Positions 33,845 to 43,232 of a stretch of 64,000 nt of DNA are shown in pieces; positions within the stretch are counted from its first letter, which is position 1; every line of letters begins with the position of its first letter. Both the position numbers and the translations under genes were made by a program. A model generated the notes under the pieces. The model was not told where the DNA came from and did not search any database. It saw only the letters and a list, made by a program, of their open reading frames with translations. This DNA comes from UBA9926 sp038131595. Its GTDB lineage: Bacteria; Pseudomonadota; Gammaproteobacteria; Pseudomonadales; Azotimanducaceae. Where the stretch lies: NCBI GenBank assembly GCA_038131595.1, contig JAYPPR010000008.1, positions 248,001 through 312,000 of the forward strand, read 5' to 3'.

Positions 33845-34537
33845 TCAGCTATCTTCGGGACTGACCCGCCAGTCAATGGGCTCTCCACATTCTGCGAGAA
33901 ACTCATTGCACTTTGAGAAGTGCTGACACCCGAAAAATCCTCGATAGGCGGACAAGGGCGATGGGTGAGGGGCTTTCAAGATAAGGTGTTGATCGCCCTT
34001 AATCATCGATGCTTTAGCGGCGGCAAAGCTTCCCCACAACATAAACACGAGCGGCGCTTCACGTGTTCCAAGACTGCGGATGACCTGATCGGTGAATTGC
34101 TCCCATCCTTTGCCGCGGTGCGAGGCAGCGGCACCGGCTTTCACCGTTAGCACACTGTTCAAGAGAAGCACACCTTGCGACGCCCACCGCTCCAAATAGC
34201 CATGGGAGAAGTCAGATGCTTGCAATCCCAAATCCTGCGCGAGTTCCTGATAAATGTTTCTGAGGCTAGGCGGGATCGGAATCCCTTTGGGGACTGAAAA
34301 GCTAAGCCCATGGGCCTGCCCAGGCCCGTGATAGGGATCCTGCCCTAGGATGACTACTCTAACGTCTTCATAAGCCACGGCGTTCAACGCAGCAAAGTAC
34401 TCAGATCCCTTGGGAAAGATCGCTTTTCCTGCCGAACGCTCTGCGAGCAGGAATTGCTTAAGGTTGATCATATAGTCGCGCTTGAACTCATCGCCGACTT
34501 GCGCAAGCCAAGATGCAGAGAGTCCAATCGATGCCAC
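33845..34537 (-). CDS. ung: Uracil-DNA glycosylase
   Basis: Ung removes uracil from DNA to begin base-excision repair. The 230-residue product has the water-activating loop ILGQDPYHGPGQAHGLSFSV, the Pro-rich loop IPIPPSLRNIY, the uracil-recognition segment LLLNSVLTV and the minor-groove loop APHPSPLSAYRGFFG. Start is ATG 34537, two bases after the lysS stop, so the two are likely co-transcribed. Confidence 0.97.
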   Translation of the reverse strand: MASIGLSASWLAQVGDEFKRDYMINLKQFLLAERSAGKAIFPKGSEYFAALNAVAYEDVRVVILGQDPYHGPGQAHGLSFSVPKGIPIPPSLRNIYQELAQDLGLQASDFSHGYLERWASQGVLLLNSVLTVKAGAAASHRGKGWEQFTDQVIRSLGTREAPLVFMLWGSFAAAKASMIKGDQHLILKAPHPSPLSAYRGFFGCQHFSKCNEFLAECGEPIDWRVSPEDS

Positions 34538-34539
34538 AA

Positions 34540-36045
34540 CTATGCGTCTCGATTCCTCAGGTGAGGGAACAAAATCACGTCTCGTATCGAGGCCGAATCA
34601 GTCAGTAGCATCACCAACCGATCGATTCCGATGCCCTCGCCAGCAGTAGGCGGCAAGCCATATTCCAGCGCGGTGATGTAGTCCGCATCGTAATGCATCG
34701 CCTCCAGATCTCCCGCCTCCTTGGCGGCAACCTGTGCTCTGAAACGGGCCGCCTGATCGGCTGGATCGTTCAGTTCAGAGAACCCATTGGCAATCTCTTT
34801 GCCCGCTACGAAGAGCTCAAACCGATCCGTCAACTCTGGGGTTTGGTCGTTGCGTCTTGCCAGCGGCGACACCTCGATAGGATGTTGCATGATGAAGGTT
34901 GGCTGCTCGATTTGGTCTTCTACTCGAGTCTCGAATAGCTCCAGGTGAAGTCTACCCAGACCCCATTCATCTTTGGCTTCTACGCCAGCGTCTGCAAGCA
35001 GCGCTTTACACCGCGCGGCATCACTCACAGCCTCGGCGTCAATCTCATCACAAAATGCCACAATTGCTTCTGCCATCGTCATTCTGGCAAAGGATTGGCC
35101 GAAGTCGATGTCGACCCCTTGGTAGCTAAATGACGATGTGCCAAGTACTTGTTCGGCGAGTTCGCGAAACAAGGTCTCCGTCAAATCCATGAGGTCATGG
35201 TAATCCGCATACGCCCAATAAAACTCAAGCATAGTGAACTCAGGGCTGTGCTTGGTTGATATGCCTTCGTTGCGGAAGTTTCGATTAATCTCGAATACCT
35301 GCTCGATTCCCCCGACCACTAAACGCTTCAGGTTCAGCTCTGGCGCCACTCGAAGGTACATATCCTGATCAAGGGCGTTGTAGCGCGTCACAAATGGCTG
35401 CGCAGTAGCTCCACCCGGGATGCCTTGCATCATGGGGGTCTCCACCTCCATGAATTCGCGGTCGATCAAAAATCGGCGAATACGATCAATGATCTCAGCT
35501 CGTCGGCGAAATACTAACCTCGAGGATTCATTGACAATCAAGTCAACATAGCGCTGCCGATACCGCATCTCGGTGTCGGTGAGTCCTTTGTGTTTTTCAG
35601 GGAGTGGTCGCAAGGATTTAGTGAGTAACCGTACCGATGTCGCCGCCACCGATAGCTCCCCTTTCATGGTTTTCATCATGGTACCGGCTACGCCGACGAT
35701 ATCCCCGATATCCAATGTTTTGAAAAAAGCATAATCGCTCTCACCCAACGCATCTCGAGTCACATAGATCTGAATTTGACCTGCATAGTCTTGAATCGTT
35801 AGAAAGCTCGCTTTCCCCATCACACGTTTAAGCAGCACCCGGCCGGCGACCGATGCAGTGATGGCGCTAGACTCCAGCGTCTCTTTTTCAGATTCACCAT
35901 GGGCGGCATGCAATTCTGCCGTCACATTGTCTCGGCGGAAATCATTTGGATAAGGGTTAACCCCCTCCTCTTTGAGCGCAGCAAGCTTGCTCTGCCGTTG
36001 GGCGATTAACGATGGGAGGTCTTGTTCCTGATCTTCGTTGCTCAT
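34540..36045 (-). CDS. lysS: Lysyl-tRNA synthetase, class II
   Basis: LysS charges tRNA-Lys. The 501-residue product has the OB-fold anticodon-binding domain (about 60-170), class II motif 1 (EVETPMMQGIPGGATAQPF), motif 2 (FRNEGISTKHSPEFTMLE) and motif 3 (GEGIGIDRLVMLLTD). It lies 37 bp after prfB on the same strand, the conserved prfB-lysS pair. Confidence 0.97.
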   Translation of the reverse strand: MSNEDQEQDLPSLIAQRQSKLAALKEEGVNPYPNDFRRDNVTAELHAAHGESEKETLESSAITASVAGRVLLKRVMGKASFLTIQDYAGQIQIYVTRDALGESDYAFFKTLDIGDIVGVAGTMMKTMKGELSVAATSVRLLTKSLRPLPEKHKGLTDTEMRYRQRYVDLIVNESSRLVFRRRAEIIDRIRRFLIDREFMEVETPMMQGIPGGATAQPFVTRYNALDQDMYLRVAPELNLKRLVVGGIEQVFEINRNFRNEGISTKHSPEFTMLEFYWAYADYHDLMDLTETLFRELAEQVLGTSSFSYQGVDIDFGQSFARMTMAEAIVAFCDEIDAEAVSDAARCKALLADAGVEAKDEWGLGRLHLELFETRVEDQIEQPTFIMQHPIEVSPLARRNDQTPELTDRFELFVAGKEIANGFSELNDPADQAARFRAQVAAKEAGDLEAMHYDADYITALEYGLPPTAGEGIGIDRLVMLLTDSASIRDVILFPHLRNRDA

Positions 36046-36082
36046 AGATTGGATTCCATCCTTCGGTCGGCTAACCAGTGGG

Positions 36083-37178
36083 CTAAAGCCCCTGCTTTAA
36101 ACTGGCTTCAATAAAGTCGTTCAACTCGCCATCCAACACATTTTGAGTGTTGGAAGTTTCAACCCCAGTGCGTAAGTCTTTGATCCTTGCCGAATCGAGG
36201 ACATAAGAACGTATTTGGCTCCCCCAACTGATATCAGACTTACTGTCTTCGATGGCCTGCAGCGCTTGTTTCTGCTTCTGCTCCTCCATCTCATATAGCT
36301 TTGCCTTCAGTTGTTTCACCGCCTGGTCACGATTTTTGTGTTGGGATCGCTGATTTTGACACTGCACAACAATACCGCTCGGAATGTGAGTCAGTCGAAT
36401 CGCTGAGTCTGTCTTATTAACGTGCTGCCCTCCGGCACCACTCGCTCGGTAGGTATCTACGCGAACCTCGTTCATATCTAACTCGATATCAATATCATCA
36501 TCGAGCTCAGGCGAGACGAAAATAGAAGCAAAGGAGGTGTGCCGACGGTTGCCTGAGTCGAAGGGGGACTTGCGGACTAAGCGATGAACACCAGTCTCCG
36601 TGCGAAGCCAGCCGTAGGCATAGGGGCCTTCGATGCGGACCGTCGCGGACTTAATGCCAGCCACCTCTCCCTCTGAACACTCAACGATTTCGGCCTTGAA
36701 TCCCTGAGCCTCGCCCCAGCGCAAGTACATTCGAAGCAACATTTCGGCCCAATCCTGTGCCTCAGTACCGCCAGACCCAGACTGCACATCAAGATAGGCG
36801 CAGTTGGCATCCATTTGACCAGAAAACATTCGCTGAAATTCAAGCTTTTCGAGATCGCCCTGGTAACTCGCTAGTTCAGTCGTAGCCTCATCCAATAGTT
36901 CGTGGTCTTGCTCATCAACGGCAAGGGCAAGGATTTCTTCGAGTTCGGCAAATCCTATCTCTAATCGTTCTACTGTCTTAACCACTGTCTCCAAGGCTGA
37001 TCGCTCTTGGCCTAATTTTTGTGCCCGCTCAGGCTCATCCCAAATCGTAGGATCAGCGAGCTCAAGCTCTACCTCTGCAAGACGATCCTTCTTGGTATCG
37101 TAGTCAAAGATACCCCCTCAGCACGGCAACGCGCGCTCGACCATCTTTGATTCCTGTTGTTAGGCTGTTTGTTTCCAT
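36083..37178 (-). CDS. prfB: Peptide chain release factor 2, with programmed +1 frameshift
   Basis: RF2 ends translation at UGA and UAA. The gene is in two frames: ATG 37178 opens 24 codons ending VAVLRGYL at an in-frame UGA (37106-37104); after a +1 shift the product continues DYDTKKDRLAEV and runs to 36083, giving 364 residues (E. coli 365). It contains the SGSGGTEAQDW motif, and the GGQ catalytic loop (RASGAGGQHVNKTDSAIRL). The anticodon-like SPF tripeptide that reads UGA is present (VRKSPFDSG). Expression is autoregulated by RF2 level through the shift. recJ, usually just upstream, is missing. Confidence 0.97.
37104..37118 (-). promoter_or_regulatory. RF2 programmed +1 frameshift site
   Basis: The minus strand reads AGGGGGTATCTTTGAC, identical to the E. 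coli prfB recoding core: an internal Shine-Dalgarno-like AGGGGG, three bases, then the slippery CTT before UGA-C. When RF2 is scarce, ribosomes shift +1 on CUU-U and continue in the RF2 frame. Confidence 0.97.
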
Positions 37179-37462
37179 ACGATTTCCATTCGACGCATTG
37201 AGCGTTAAATAACACGCCCCGATCACTGTCCCATGGGGCGGCGATTGTAAACGAAGGCCGTGGTGATCACTACACTGTGAAGGGTTAGCTTCGCTCCTGA
37301 TTTCTCTGGGAAGCCGGTCGTCATCGCACAGCTCGGCCGAATAAGTCTCGTCACCTGCGACTTAGCATCGATCAAACCACCGGTCTAACGAACGCTACTC
37401 CGCTCGTACCAGTCTACCGGCACACGATTCGTTAAAGCCCGTTATCCGAGATTGGGTGCAAC

Positions 37463-38746
37463 TCAACCAACCGCTCGCGAGTCAAACACTCGGATTGCGC
37501 GAGTACCCGCCACGTTCGACCGACCTTCTAAGTTTAAGAGCGCACTGCGGAGCTGGTCCTCCCGCACTGGGTCTAGTATCAGTGCGACTGTCGCCATGCC
37601 ACCCGCTGTATCACGTTGTTGAATTTGATCGATAGACAACCCGTACTCAGCGAGTACTGAAGCGACTTCCGACATCGCACCTGACTCATCCGGGACATCG
37701 ACTCGAACCATCCAACCACTGATTGTGTGCTCTATCGATTTTGCAGCACGCGTGCTTGTCACCGACATGAGCGCGGGCGGTGGTTTTCGTGCGCATCCTG
37801 CCGCCAAATCGAAGAGATCCGAAACCACAGAACTCCCAGTTGGTCCGGCGCCTGCACCGGCTCCCGTGAGCAAAATTTCGCCCAGCGGGTCGGCGAGCAC
37901 ATTGACTGCATTGGTCACGTCTTGAATGGAGGCAAGCTGCGACCCATTAGGGACAAGAGCCGGGTGAACCCGCATTTCTATGCCGCCATCATCGGCAAGC
38001 GCGATTCCCAAGTGTTTGATGCTAAATCCTAATCGCTCGGCCCACTCGTGATCGTCGCTGGTAATCGATTCGATTCCCTCAACGTAAATCGCATCGAGCT
38101 GCAGGGGCTCTTCAAACGCGAGCGATGCCATGATCGCAAGCTTGTGCGCCGCATCCATGCCGCCTATGTCGAATGTTGGATCAGCCTCGGCGTAGCCAAG
38201 GTGTTGGGCCTCAGCGAGCACTGCGTCAAAGGCGCCGTTTTGGCCTTGCTGAGCCATCTTGGTCAAGATGAAGTTAGTGGTGCCATTGATAATTCCAGCA
38301 ATGCCCTTCACTTGATTTCCTACAAAGCTCTCATTCAACGCTTTGATAATGGGAATGCCACCACACACCGCTGCCTCGAATAACAAGGACACCTCATGCT
38401 CTCTGGCTATTTGGAATAACGCCGCACCATGGTGTGCTAGTAACGCTTTATTTGCGGTGACGACCGACTTGCCATTGGCTAGCGCTGCCTTCACCAGTGT
38501 GAAGGCATCATCCGTACCGCCGATGAGCTCGACCAATACGTCAATGTCCTCTCGCTCGGCGAGCGCGAAAACGTCATCAATGAACGGAATGCCCTCAAAC
38601 ACCGGTAGATTAAGGTTGCGCCGGGAGGCCAAAGCGACCACCTCTATCGGGTCGGGATTGAGACGACTCATCAATCCACTCTGATCTCGCAAGATCTGAA
38701 CGACGCCCTGGGCGACTGTCCCGGCTCCACAGATTCCAATCCTCAC
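37463..38746 (-). CDS. hom: Homoserine dehydrogenase
   Basis: Hom reduces aspartate semialdehyde to homoserine, the branch to threonine and methionine. The 427-residue product is the monofunctional type: NAD(P)-binding IGICGAGTVAQGVV at the N terminus, catalytic core GIINGTTNFILTKM and AEADPTFDIGGMDAAHKLAI, and a C-terminal ACT domain (VRVDVPDESGAMSEVASVLA) expected to bind threonine. The start is GTG 38746. Pseudomonads have thrC and recJ between hom and prfB; both are absent here, with a 284-bp gap instead. Confidence 0.96.
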   Translation of the reverse strand: MRIGICGAGTVAQGVVQILRDQSGLMSRLNPDPIEVVALASRRNLNLPVFEGIPFIDDVFALAEREDIDVLVELIGGTDDAFTLVKAALANGKSVVTANKALLAHHGAALFQIAREHEVSLLFEAAVCGGIPIIKALNESFVGNQVKGIAGIINGTTNFILTKMAQQGQNGAFDAVLAEAQHLGYAEADPTFDIGGMDAAHKLAIMASLAFEEPLQLDAIYVEGIESITSDDHEWAERLGFSIKHLGIALADDGGIEMRVHPALVPNGSQLASIQDVTNAVNVLADPLGEILLTGAGAGAGPTGSSVVSDLFDLAAGCARKPPPALMSVTSTRAAKSIEHTISGWMVRVDVPDESGAMSEVASVLAEYGLSIDQIQQRDTAGGMATVALILDPVREDQLRSALLNLEGRSNVAGTRAIRVFDSRAVG

Positions 38747-38784
38747 GTAGCGGCCCCTTCTTGCTTAATGATTTTGGCTTGTCG

Positions 38785-39966
38785 CTACGATGACTCAGCG
38801 AATAATTTTTTCAAGCCTCTTAATGCCTGGCGCGTTCTGTGCTCATTTTCGATCAATGCAAAACGAACGTGATCATCGCCATACTGGCCAAAGCCAATGC
38901 CTGGCGAAACCGCCACTTTGGCTCGATCAATGAGCAGTTTCGCGAATTCTAATGACCCCATCGCCGCGAACTGTGGCGGAATTTTCGCCCACACAAACAT
39001 CGTTGCTTTTGGTGGAGTCACCTCCCAACCCATCGCATTCAATCCATCACACAATACATCGCGCCGGCGTTTATACATTTCGGTAATGTCTGAAACACAC
39101 TGTTGGTCACCCTCGAGCGCGGCGATGGCAGCCACTTGAATCGGCGTAAAACTCCCATAGTCCAAATAGGATTTTATTCGAGCCAGCGCACCAATCAGCG
39201 TTTCGTTACCCACACAAAACCCAATTCTCCAGCCAGGCATGTTGTAGCTTTTAGATAGAGTAAAAAACTCCACCGCAACATCCATCGCTCCTGGGACCTG
39301 CAAAATTGATGGCGCGGTATAGCCGTCGAAGACAATATCCGCATAAGCAAGATCTTGTACCACCCAAATCCCATGCGCTTTGGCGATAGCCACCACACGC
39401 TCGAAGAACTCGAGCTCAACGCAATGGGTGGTTGGGTTGCCAGGGAAATTCAGCACGAGCACTTTTGGCTTCGGCCAGTTATTCAAGATGGCCGATTCCA
39501 GCTCGGCGAAGAAGTCGACCCCATCGGTCAATCGGACATGCCGAACATCTGCGCCTGCGATTACAAATCCGTAGGGATGCACCGGATAGGATGGATTCGG
39601 CACCAAGACAGAATCCCCCGGGCCAAGGATCGCTTGCGCCAGATGCGCTAACCCTTCTTTGGAACCCAGCGTTACGATGGCCTGACTTTCCGGATCTAAT
39701 GCCACGTCGTAACGGCGTTCGTACCATTGGGTGATTGCTCGACGGAGCCTGGGGATCCCTTTGGATTGGGAATAACGGTGCGTGTCGCCCCGCTGAACAG
39801 TCTCAATCAGCTTGGAAACAATATGAGGCGGCGTGGGTTGATCCGGATTACCCATACCAAAGTCGACGATGTCCTCTCCCCGAGCCCGAGCGTCACGCTT
39901 TAGAGTGTCCGTAATGCTAAAGATATAAGGGGGTAAACGCTCAATTCTTTGGAACGAATCTTCCAT
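38785..39966 (-). CDS. alaC: PLP aminotransferase, AlaC type
   Basis: This class I aminotransferase matches AlaC, which converts pyruvate and glutamate to alanine and 2-oxoglutarate. The 393-residue product has the substrate-side VDFGMGNPDQPTP, the PLP-phosphate region LGSKEGLAHL, NFPGNPTTHCV, the Asp of DLAYADIVFDG and the Schiff-base Lys in FTLSKSYNMPGWRIGF. In pseudomonads the equivalent gene is also just upstream of hom. Substrate is inferred from similarity and context only. Start is ATG 39966. Confidence 0.88.
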   Translation of the reverse strand: MEDSFQRIERLPPYIFSITDTLKRDARARGEDIVDFGMGNPDQPTPPHIVSKLIETVQRGDTHRYSQSKGIPRLRRAITQWYERRYDVALDPESQAIVTLGSKEGLAHLAQAILGPGDSVLVPNPSYPVHPYGFVIAGADVRHVRLTDGVDFFAELESAILNNWPKPKVLVLNFPGNPTTHCVELEFFERVVAIAKAHGIWVVQDLAYADIVFDGYTAPSILQVPGAMDVAVEFFTLSKSYNMPGWRIGFCVGNETLIGALARIKSYLDYGSFTPIQVAAIAALEGDQQCVSDITEMYKRRRDVLCDGLNAMGWEVTPPKATMFVWAKIPPQFAAMGSLEFAKLLIDRAKVAVSPGIGFGQYGDDHVRFALIENEHRTRQALRGLKKLFAESS

Positions 39967-40058
39967 GGGCCCGCCTACGAAAAAGCGCGATTGTAGAGGA
40001 GATGTTGGGCGGCGTCACTTTCGACACGCCGAACGTGCCCATCCTGCCCGTTTAAGAC

Positions 40059-40832
40059 CTATGAGCCAGCCGACAACCCCAGTTCGGCGGCCAATCGCTC
40101 AGCAGGCAAATAGCCGGGAACCAGACGCCCATTATCGAGGACAATTGCGGGCGTCCCCGTAACCCCCATTCGACTTCCTAGCTGCAAGTGATCCGACACC
40201 GGGTTATCGCAGGTCTTTGCATCAATGGGCTGTAATGACTTAGCGAGAGTTAATGCCCGCTTGGGGTCAGGCGCGCACCAAGCCGATACGATCTTGTCAA
40301 AGCTGTCAGACCCCACGCCAGCCCTTGGATAAGCCAGATAACGGACTGCGACTCCCATCTGATTCAGGGAAGGGACCTCCTGATGCAGCTTCCTGCAAAA
40401 TCCGCAGTCAATGTCGGTGAATACCGTAATTGACGCTTTGCGTTCCGCAATCGAGTCGAACACAACCATCTCAGACTCATCTAACGTGAGTAGCAGTGCT
40501 TTCCGGTCCTCCATTCGCCGCTGGTCCGACAAATTCACGATCCGTTGATTGACTCGCTGGTATACATCGCCCACGACGAAGAAGGTCCCGGTGCGATCAG
40601 TCAACAACGTTGTACCGTCCGACAATCTCACGTCGTAGAGGCCCGAGATCTTGCTTGGCGTCACTTCTACTACGGGAATTCCCGCTGATACCAGGGCAGA
40701 TTGGATCTCTGGCAGAGGGTCCACGCGTTCAGCTGCAAAGGAGGTTGTTACCACGCCCAAGGCGGATGCGAGCAAGAGCAGCATGTGCATGAGCGAACGG
40801 CTCAAAAGTCGAACGCATTGATCGTATCTCAT
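40059..40832 (-). CDS. dsbC: Thiol:disulfide interchange protein DsbC
   Basis: DsbC is a dimeric periplasmic disulfide isomerase. The product has a signal peptide (LMHMLLLLASALGVVTTSFA), an N-terminal dimerisation domain (GLYDVRLSDGTTLLTDRTGT), the thioredoxin-fold active site DCGFCRKLH (E. coli has CGYC), a second Cys pair (WCAPDP; KTCDNP) and cis-Pro in VTGTPAIVL. ATG 40832 lies 9 bases after GGAG; the ATG at 40847 overlaps that site. It follows xerD, as in E. coli. Confidence 0.95.
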   Translation of the reverse strand: MRYDQCVRLLSRSLMHMLLLLASALGVVTTSFAAERVDPLPEIQSALVSAGIPVVEVTPSKISGLYDVRLSDGTTLLTDRTGTFFVVGDVYQRVNQRIVNLSDQRRMEDRKALLLTLDESEMVVFDSIAERKASITVFTDIDCGFCRKLHQEVPSLNQMGVAVRYLAYPRAGVGSDSFDKIVSAWCAPDPKRALTLAKSLQPIDAKTCDNPVSDHLQLGSRMGVTGTPAIVLDNGRLVPGYLPAERLAAELGLSAGS

Positions 40833-40885
40833 GTTGCTTATCTCCATACCGGTACTCTTTCCGACTTGTATCTTAACGCGAATCA

Positions 40886-40914
40886 GCGGGTAGCGAGCAC
40901 GCCCTGCTACCCGC
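40886..40914. terminator. Hairpin overlapping the xerD stop codon
   Basis: A perfect 9-bp inverted repeat, GCGGGTAGC and GCTACCCGC, with an 11-base loop spans the xerD-dsbC junction; the xerD TAG lies inside the stem. No T-run follows on the minus strand, so it is more likely an RNA-processing or attenuating hairpin than a full intrinsic terminator. Confidence 0.55.
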
Positions 40915-41821
40915 GAGGGTGATGGGTCTCATGCAGTCGCTTTAACCGCTCTTTAGCCACATGGGTGTATATCTGTGTGGTGGATAGATCGCTATGGCCG
41001 AGCAACAACTGAACCACTCTCAAATCAGCGCCATGATTGATGAGATGAGTCGCGAATGCATGCCTTAACGTATGAGGAGACAATGGTTTAGAGATACCTG
41101 CGACCATCGCGTACTTCTTAATGAGGTGCCAAAACGTTTGCCGAGTCATTGCTTTCGCGCGGTTGCTTGGAAAAAGGACGTCAGTAACTGCCTTCCCAGC
41201 CAACAGATCAGGCCTTGACGCTTCGAGGTATTGCTCAATCCACGCAAGCGCTGTTGCGCCAACCGGCACTAGCCGGTCTTTGCCGCCCTTACCTCGAACC
41301 CTCACCACTCCTTGACGCAAGTTCACTTCAGACACCGTGAGTTCAACGAGTTCCGATACTCTGAGTCCTGTCGCGTACATCAGCTCGAGCATGGTTCTAT
41401 CCCGCAACCCATAATTCGATGTCACATCCGGCGCCTCGAGCAGAGAAAGGACATCATCCTCGGTCAACGATTGCGGCAGGGCTCGCCCGATCTTGGGTAA
41501 CGCGATTCGCAGCGTCGGATTTTCCGTCATCCGAGACTCTCGGGTTTGAATTTGGTAGAACGCGCGCAGCGCCGATAACGCGCGTGCGGCGGAGCGTGGC
41601 TTTATGCCTGCCTTTGAACGACCTTCGATATATTCGAGCAGATCAAGCCGCGTAACGTCAGTCAGCGAAAATGTCGGTCGCGCCTCAGCCAACCAGATGG
41701 CAAAGCTTTTAAGGTCCAGGCGGTACGCCGCGAGGGAGTTGTCACTCAACCCCTTCTCCATCCAGATCTGGTCCAAGAACCCTTCGATGACCCGCTCGTG
41801 CTGTGCCAGCCGTTCTGTCAT
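40907..41821 (-). CDS. xerD: Site-specific tyrosine recombinase XerD
   Basis: XerD works with XerC at dif to resolve chromosome dimers, activated by FtsK. The 304-residue product has the SAM-like N-terminal domain and the catalytic set: Arg in ATGLRVSEL, Lys in VRGKGGKDR, His-x-x-Arg in SPHTLRHAFATHL, His in LLGHSDLSTTQIY and the Tyr nucleophile in QIYTHV. ATG 41821 is overlapped (ATGA) by the last of three 4-codon ORFs made of 11-bp repeats. MFS and xerD lie on the same strand, 94 bp apart. Confidence 0.95.
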   Translation of the reverse strand: MTERLAQHERVIEGFLDQIWMEKGLSDNSLAAYRLDLKSFAIWLAEARPTFSLTDVTRLDLLEYIEGRSKAGIKPRSAARALSALRAFYQIQTRESRMTENPTLRIALPKIGRALPQSLTEDDVLSLLEAPDVTSNYGLRDRTMLELMYATGLRVSELVELTVSEVNLRQGVVRVRGKGGKDRLVPVGATALAWIEQYLEASRPDLLAGKAVTDVLFPSNRAKAMTRQTFWHLIKKYAMVAGISKPLSPHTLRHAFATHLINHGADLRVVQLLLGHSDLSTTQIYTHVAKERLKRLHETHHPRG

Positions 41822-41861
41822 TGCCCACTCATTGCTTACTCATTGCTCACTCATTGCTCAA
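41819..41861 (-). repeat. 11-bp tandem repeat forming a chain of 4-codon ORFs ahead of xerD
   Basis: On the minus strand ATGAGTGAGCA, ATGAGTAAGCA and ATGAGTGGGCA follow one another and lead into the xerD ATG; a partial copy (TTGAGCA) precedes them. Each unit is the ORF Met-Ser-Glu/Lys/Gly-Gln-stop, starting at 41854, 41843 and 41832, and each TGA overlaps the next ATG as ATGA. GAG or GGG in each unit sits close to the next start. The sequence is seen directly; a role in re-initiation is inference. Confidence 0.85.
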
Positions 41862-41915
41862 TCTGGGCTCAGCAATTTCTCATTGATATGGAAGGTTTGT
41901 ACGGCAGATTGTCCT

Positions 41916-43232
41916 TTAGCCAAACACCGCGGCGAGTTTGGCTTTATCTTGCTCAAATCGGCGCCCTGCACCGAAGAACAAGGGAATGGCAGCCATAGAG
42001 ATCACCGTGAACCACAAAAGGGCCATGGTGTAGGGCTCACTCTCACCCGCTGCCGCGAGATGGTCGATATAAATGCCAGCGGCAGTCACACCAATCGCCA
42101 CTCCAACGAGATTCAGCAGCAGAATGTAAAAGGCAACCACGGTTGCACGGATCTGCTGCGGCACCAGTTCCTGAATGGTCGAAAACGTTGGGCCATAGAA
42201 ACATCCCAGTTGAAAGAAGCCTGCGAATACTCCCGCCCAAAACCAAAGGCTCTCTGGCTCGACTAATCGATAGTAGATATTGATGGGTGCCAAAAGGACC
42301 ATGACAAAGAACAAGAACATTGGCCGCCCCATGCCCGTCTTTTTTAGCAACCAATCGCCACCGATACCGCCAAACAAGTTACCTGAAATGCCCGCGATAA
42401 TGCCGATCCAACCCGTCAATTGAGCAATTTCCGCGCGATCAAAGCCTCGTTCCTGAACGTACCAAAGCTGGTCGAACGTTGCTGCGCCCAGCACAAAGTG
42501 GAAAGCAACCCCACCAAGGATTGTCATCACCAGCGCTGGGGAATGACCCAAGGCTTTAGCGAGCGTTTTGATGATCGCTGTAAAATTCTGCGCCGCCTTA
42601 TCGCTTTGTTCTGAGCGAGCGGCTAGTGCTTTCACTTCGCGCTCTGGGTCCCGGATAAACCACATCACGCCAGCCAACACTAACCCGATCACGCCCAACG
42701 CATAGAAACAGTTTCGCCAGCCGATCAGCGGGCCTAAATAGCCCACAATCAAAAGACTCACACCAACCCCTATCGGCACCCCCATGTAGTAGAAGCCTGA
42801 GGCAAACCCAAGCCGATGCGATGGGAAACGGTCAGACAAGAGCGACATGGACGTCGGGGTAAGAATGGATTCACCGACTCCGATAAACATTCGGGGTATG
42901 GCAAGGCTGACAAATCCCTTGGCCATTCCTGATACTGCCGTCAGGAAGCTCCAAGCTGCGACCCCCATCGCGATGAGTTTAGTTCGATGGTACCGATCCG
43001 CGAACGTTCCCATGAGTAGTCCTGCTACTGAGTAGAACGCCAAAAAAATTAACCCAGTCAAAAGACCAAATTCGGTATTTGTTAAGCCAAGATCAGGAAC
43101 GATGAAGTTGGAAAAACTAGCCAATAGCTGGCGATCAACAAAATTCATGACATTCAGCAAGGTCAAGAAGACGAGTAAACCGTATGCCTCTCGTGTGGGT
43201 ACCGTAGCTGGTTCATTTGACGGTTGAGTCAT
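41916..43232 (-). CDS. Major facilitator superfamily transporter (Spinster-like)
   Basis: The 438-residue product has about 12 predicted membrane helices in two halves with a central loop (about 200-230), the MFS loop 2-3 signature GTFADRYHRTKL (G-x-x-x-D-R-x-x-R type) and PRMFIGVGESILTPTSMSLL, typical of Spinster-like and sugar-phosphate-like bacterial members. Substrate cannot be told from sequence. No neighbouring enzyme gives a clue. Start is ATG 43232. Confidence 0.85.
   Translation of the reverse strand: MTQPSNEPATVPTREAYGLLVFLTLLNVMNFVDRQLLASFSNFIVPDLGLTNTEFGLLTGLIFLAFYSVAGLLMGTFADRYHRTKLIAMGVAAWSFLTAVSGMAKGFVSLAIPRMFIGVGESILTPTSMSLLSDRFPSHRLGFASGFYYMGVPIGVGVSLLIVGYLGPLIGWRNCFYALGVIGLVLAGVMWFIRDPEREVKALAARSEQSDKAAQNFTAIIKTLAKALGHSPALVMTILGGVAFHFVLGAATFDQLWYVQERGFDRAEIAQLTGWIGIIAGISGNLFGGIGGDWLLKKTGMGRPMFLFFVMVLLAPINIYYRLVEPESLWFWAGVFAGFFQLGCFYGPTFSTIQELVPQQIRATVVAFYILLLNLVGVAIGVTAAGIYIDHLAAAGESEPYTMALLWFTVISMAAIPLFFGAGRRFEQDKAKLAAVFG

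Noticed and set aside
37179..37462. Promoter with -10 TACAAT near 37244-37249 for prfB
   Set aside because: The -10 is good, but the -35 position has only a 3 of 6 match, so it was not listed as a feature.
41819..41861. CRISPR or integron-like repeat
   Set aside because: The units are 11 bp, directly adjacent, without spacers, and are explained by the mini-ORF chain.
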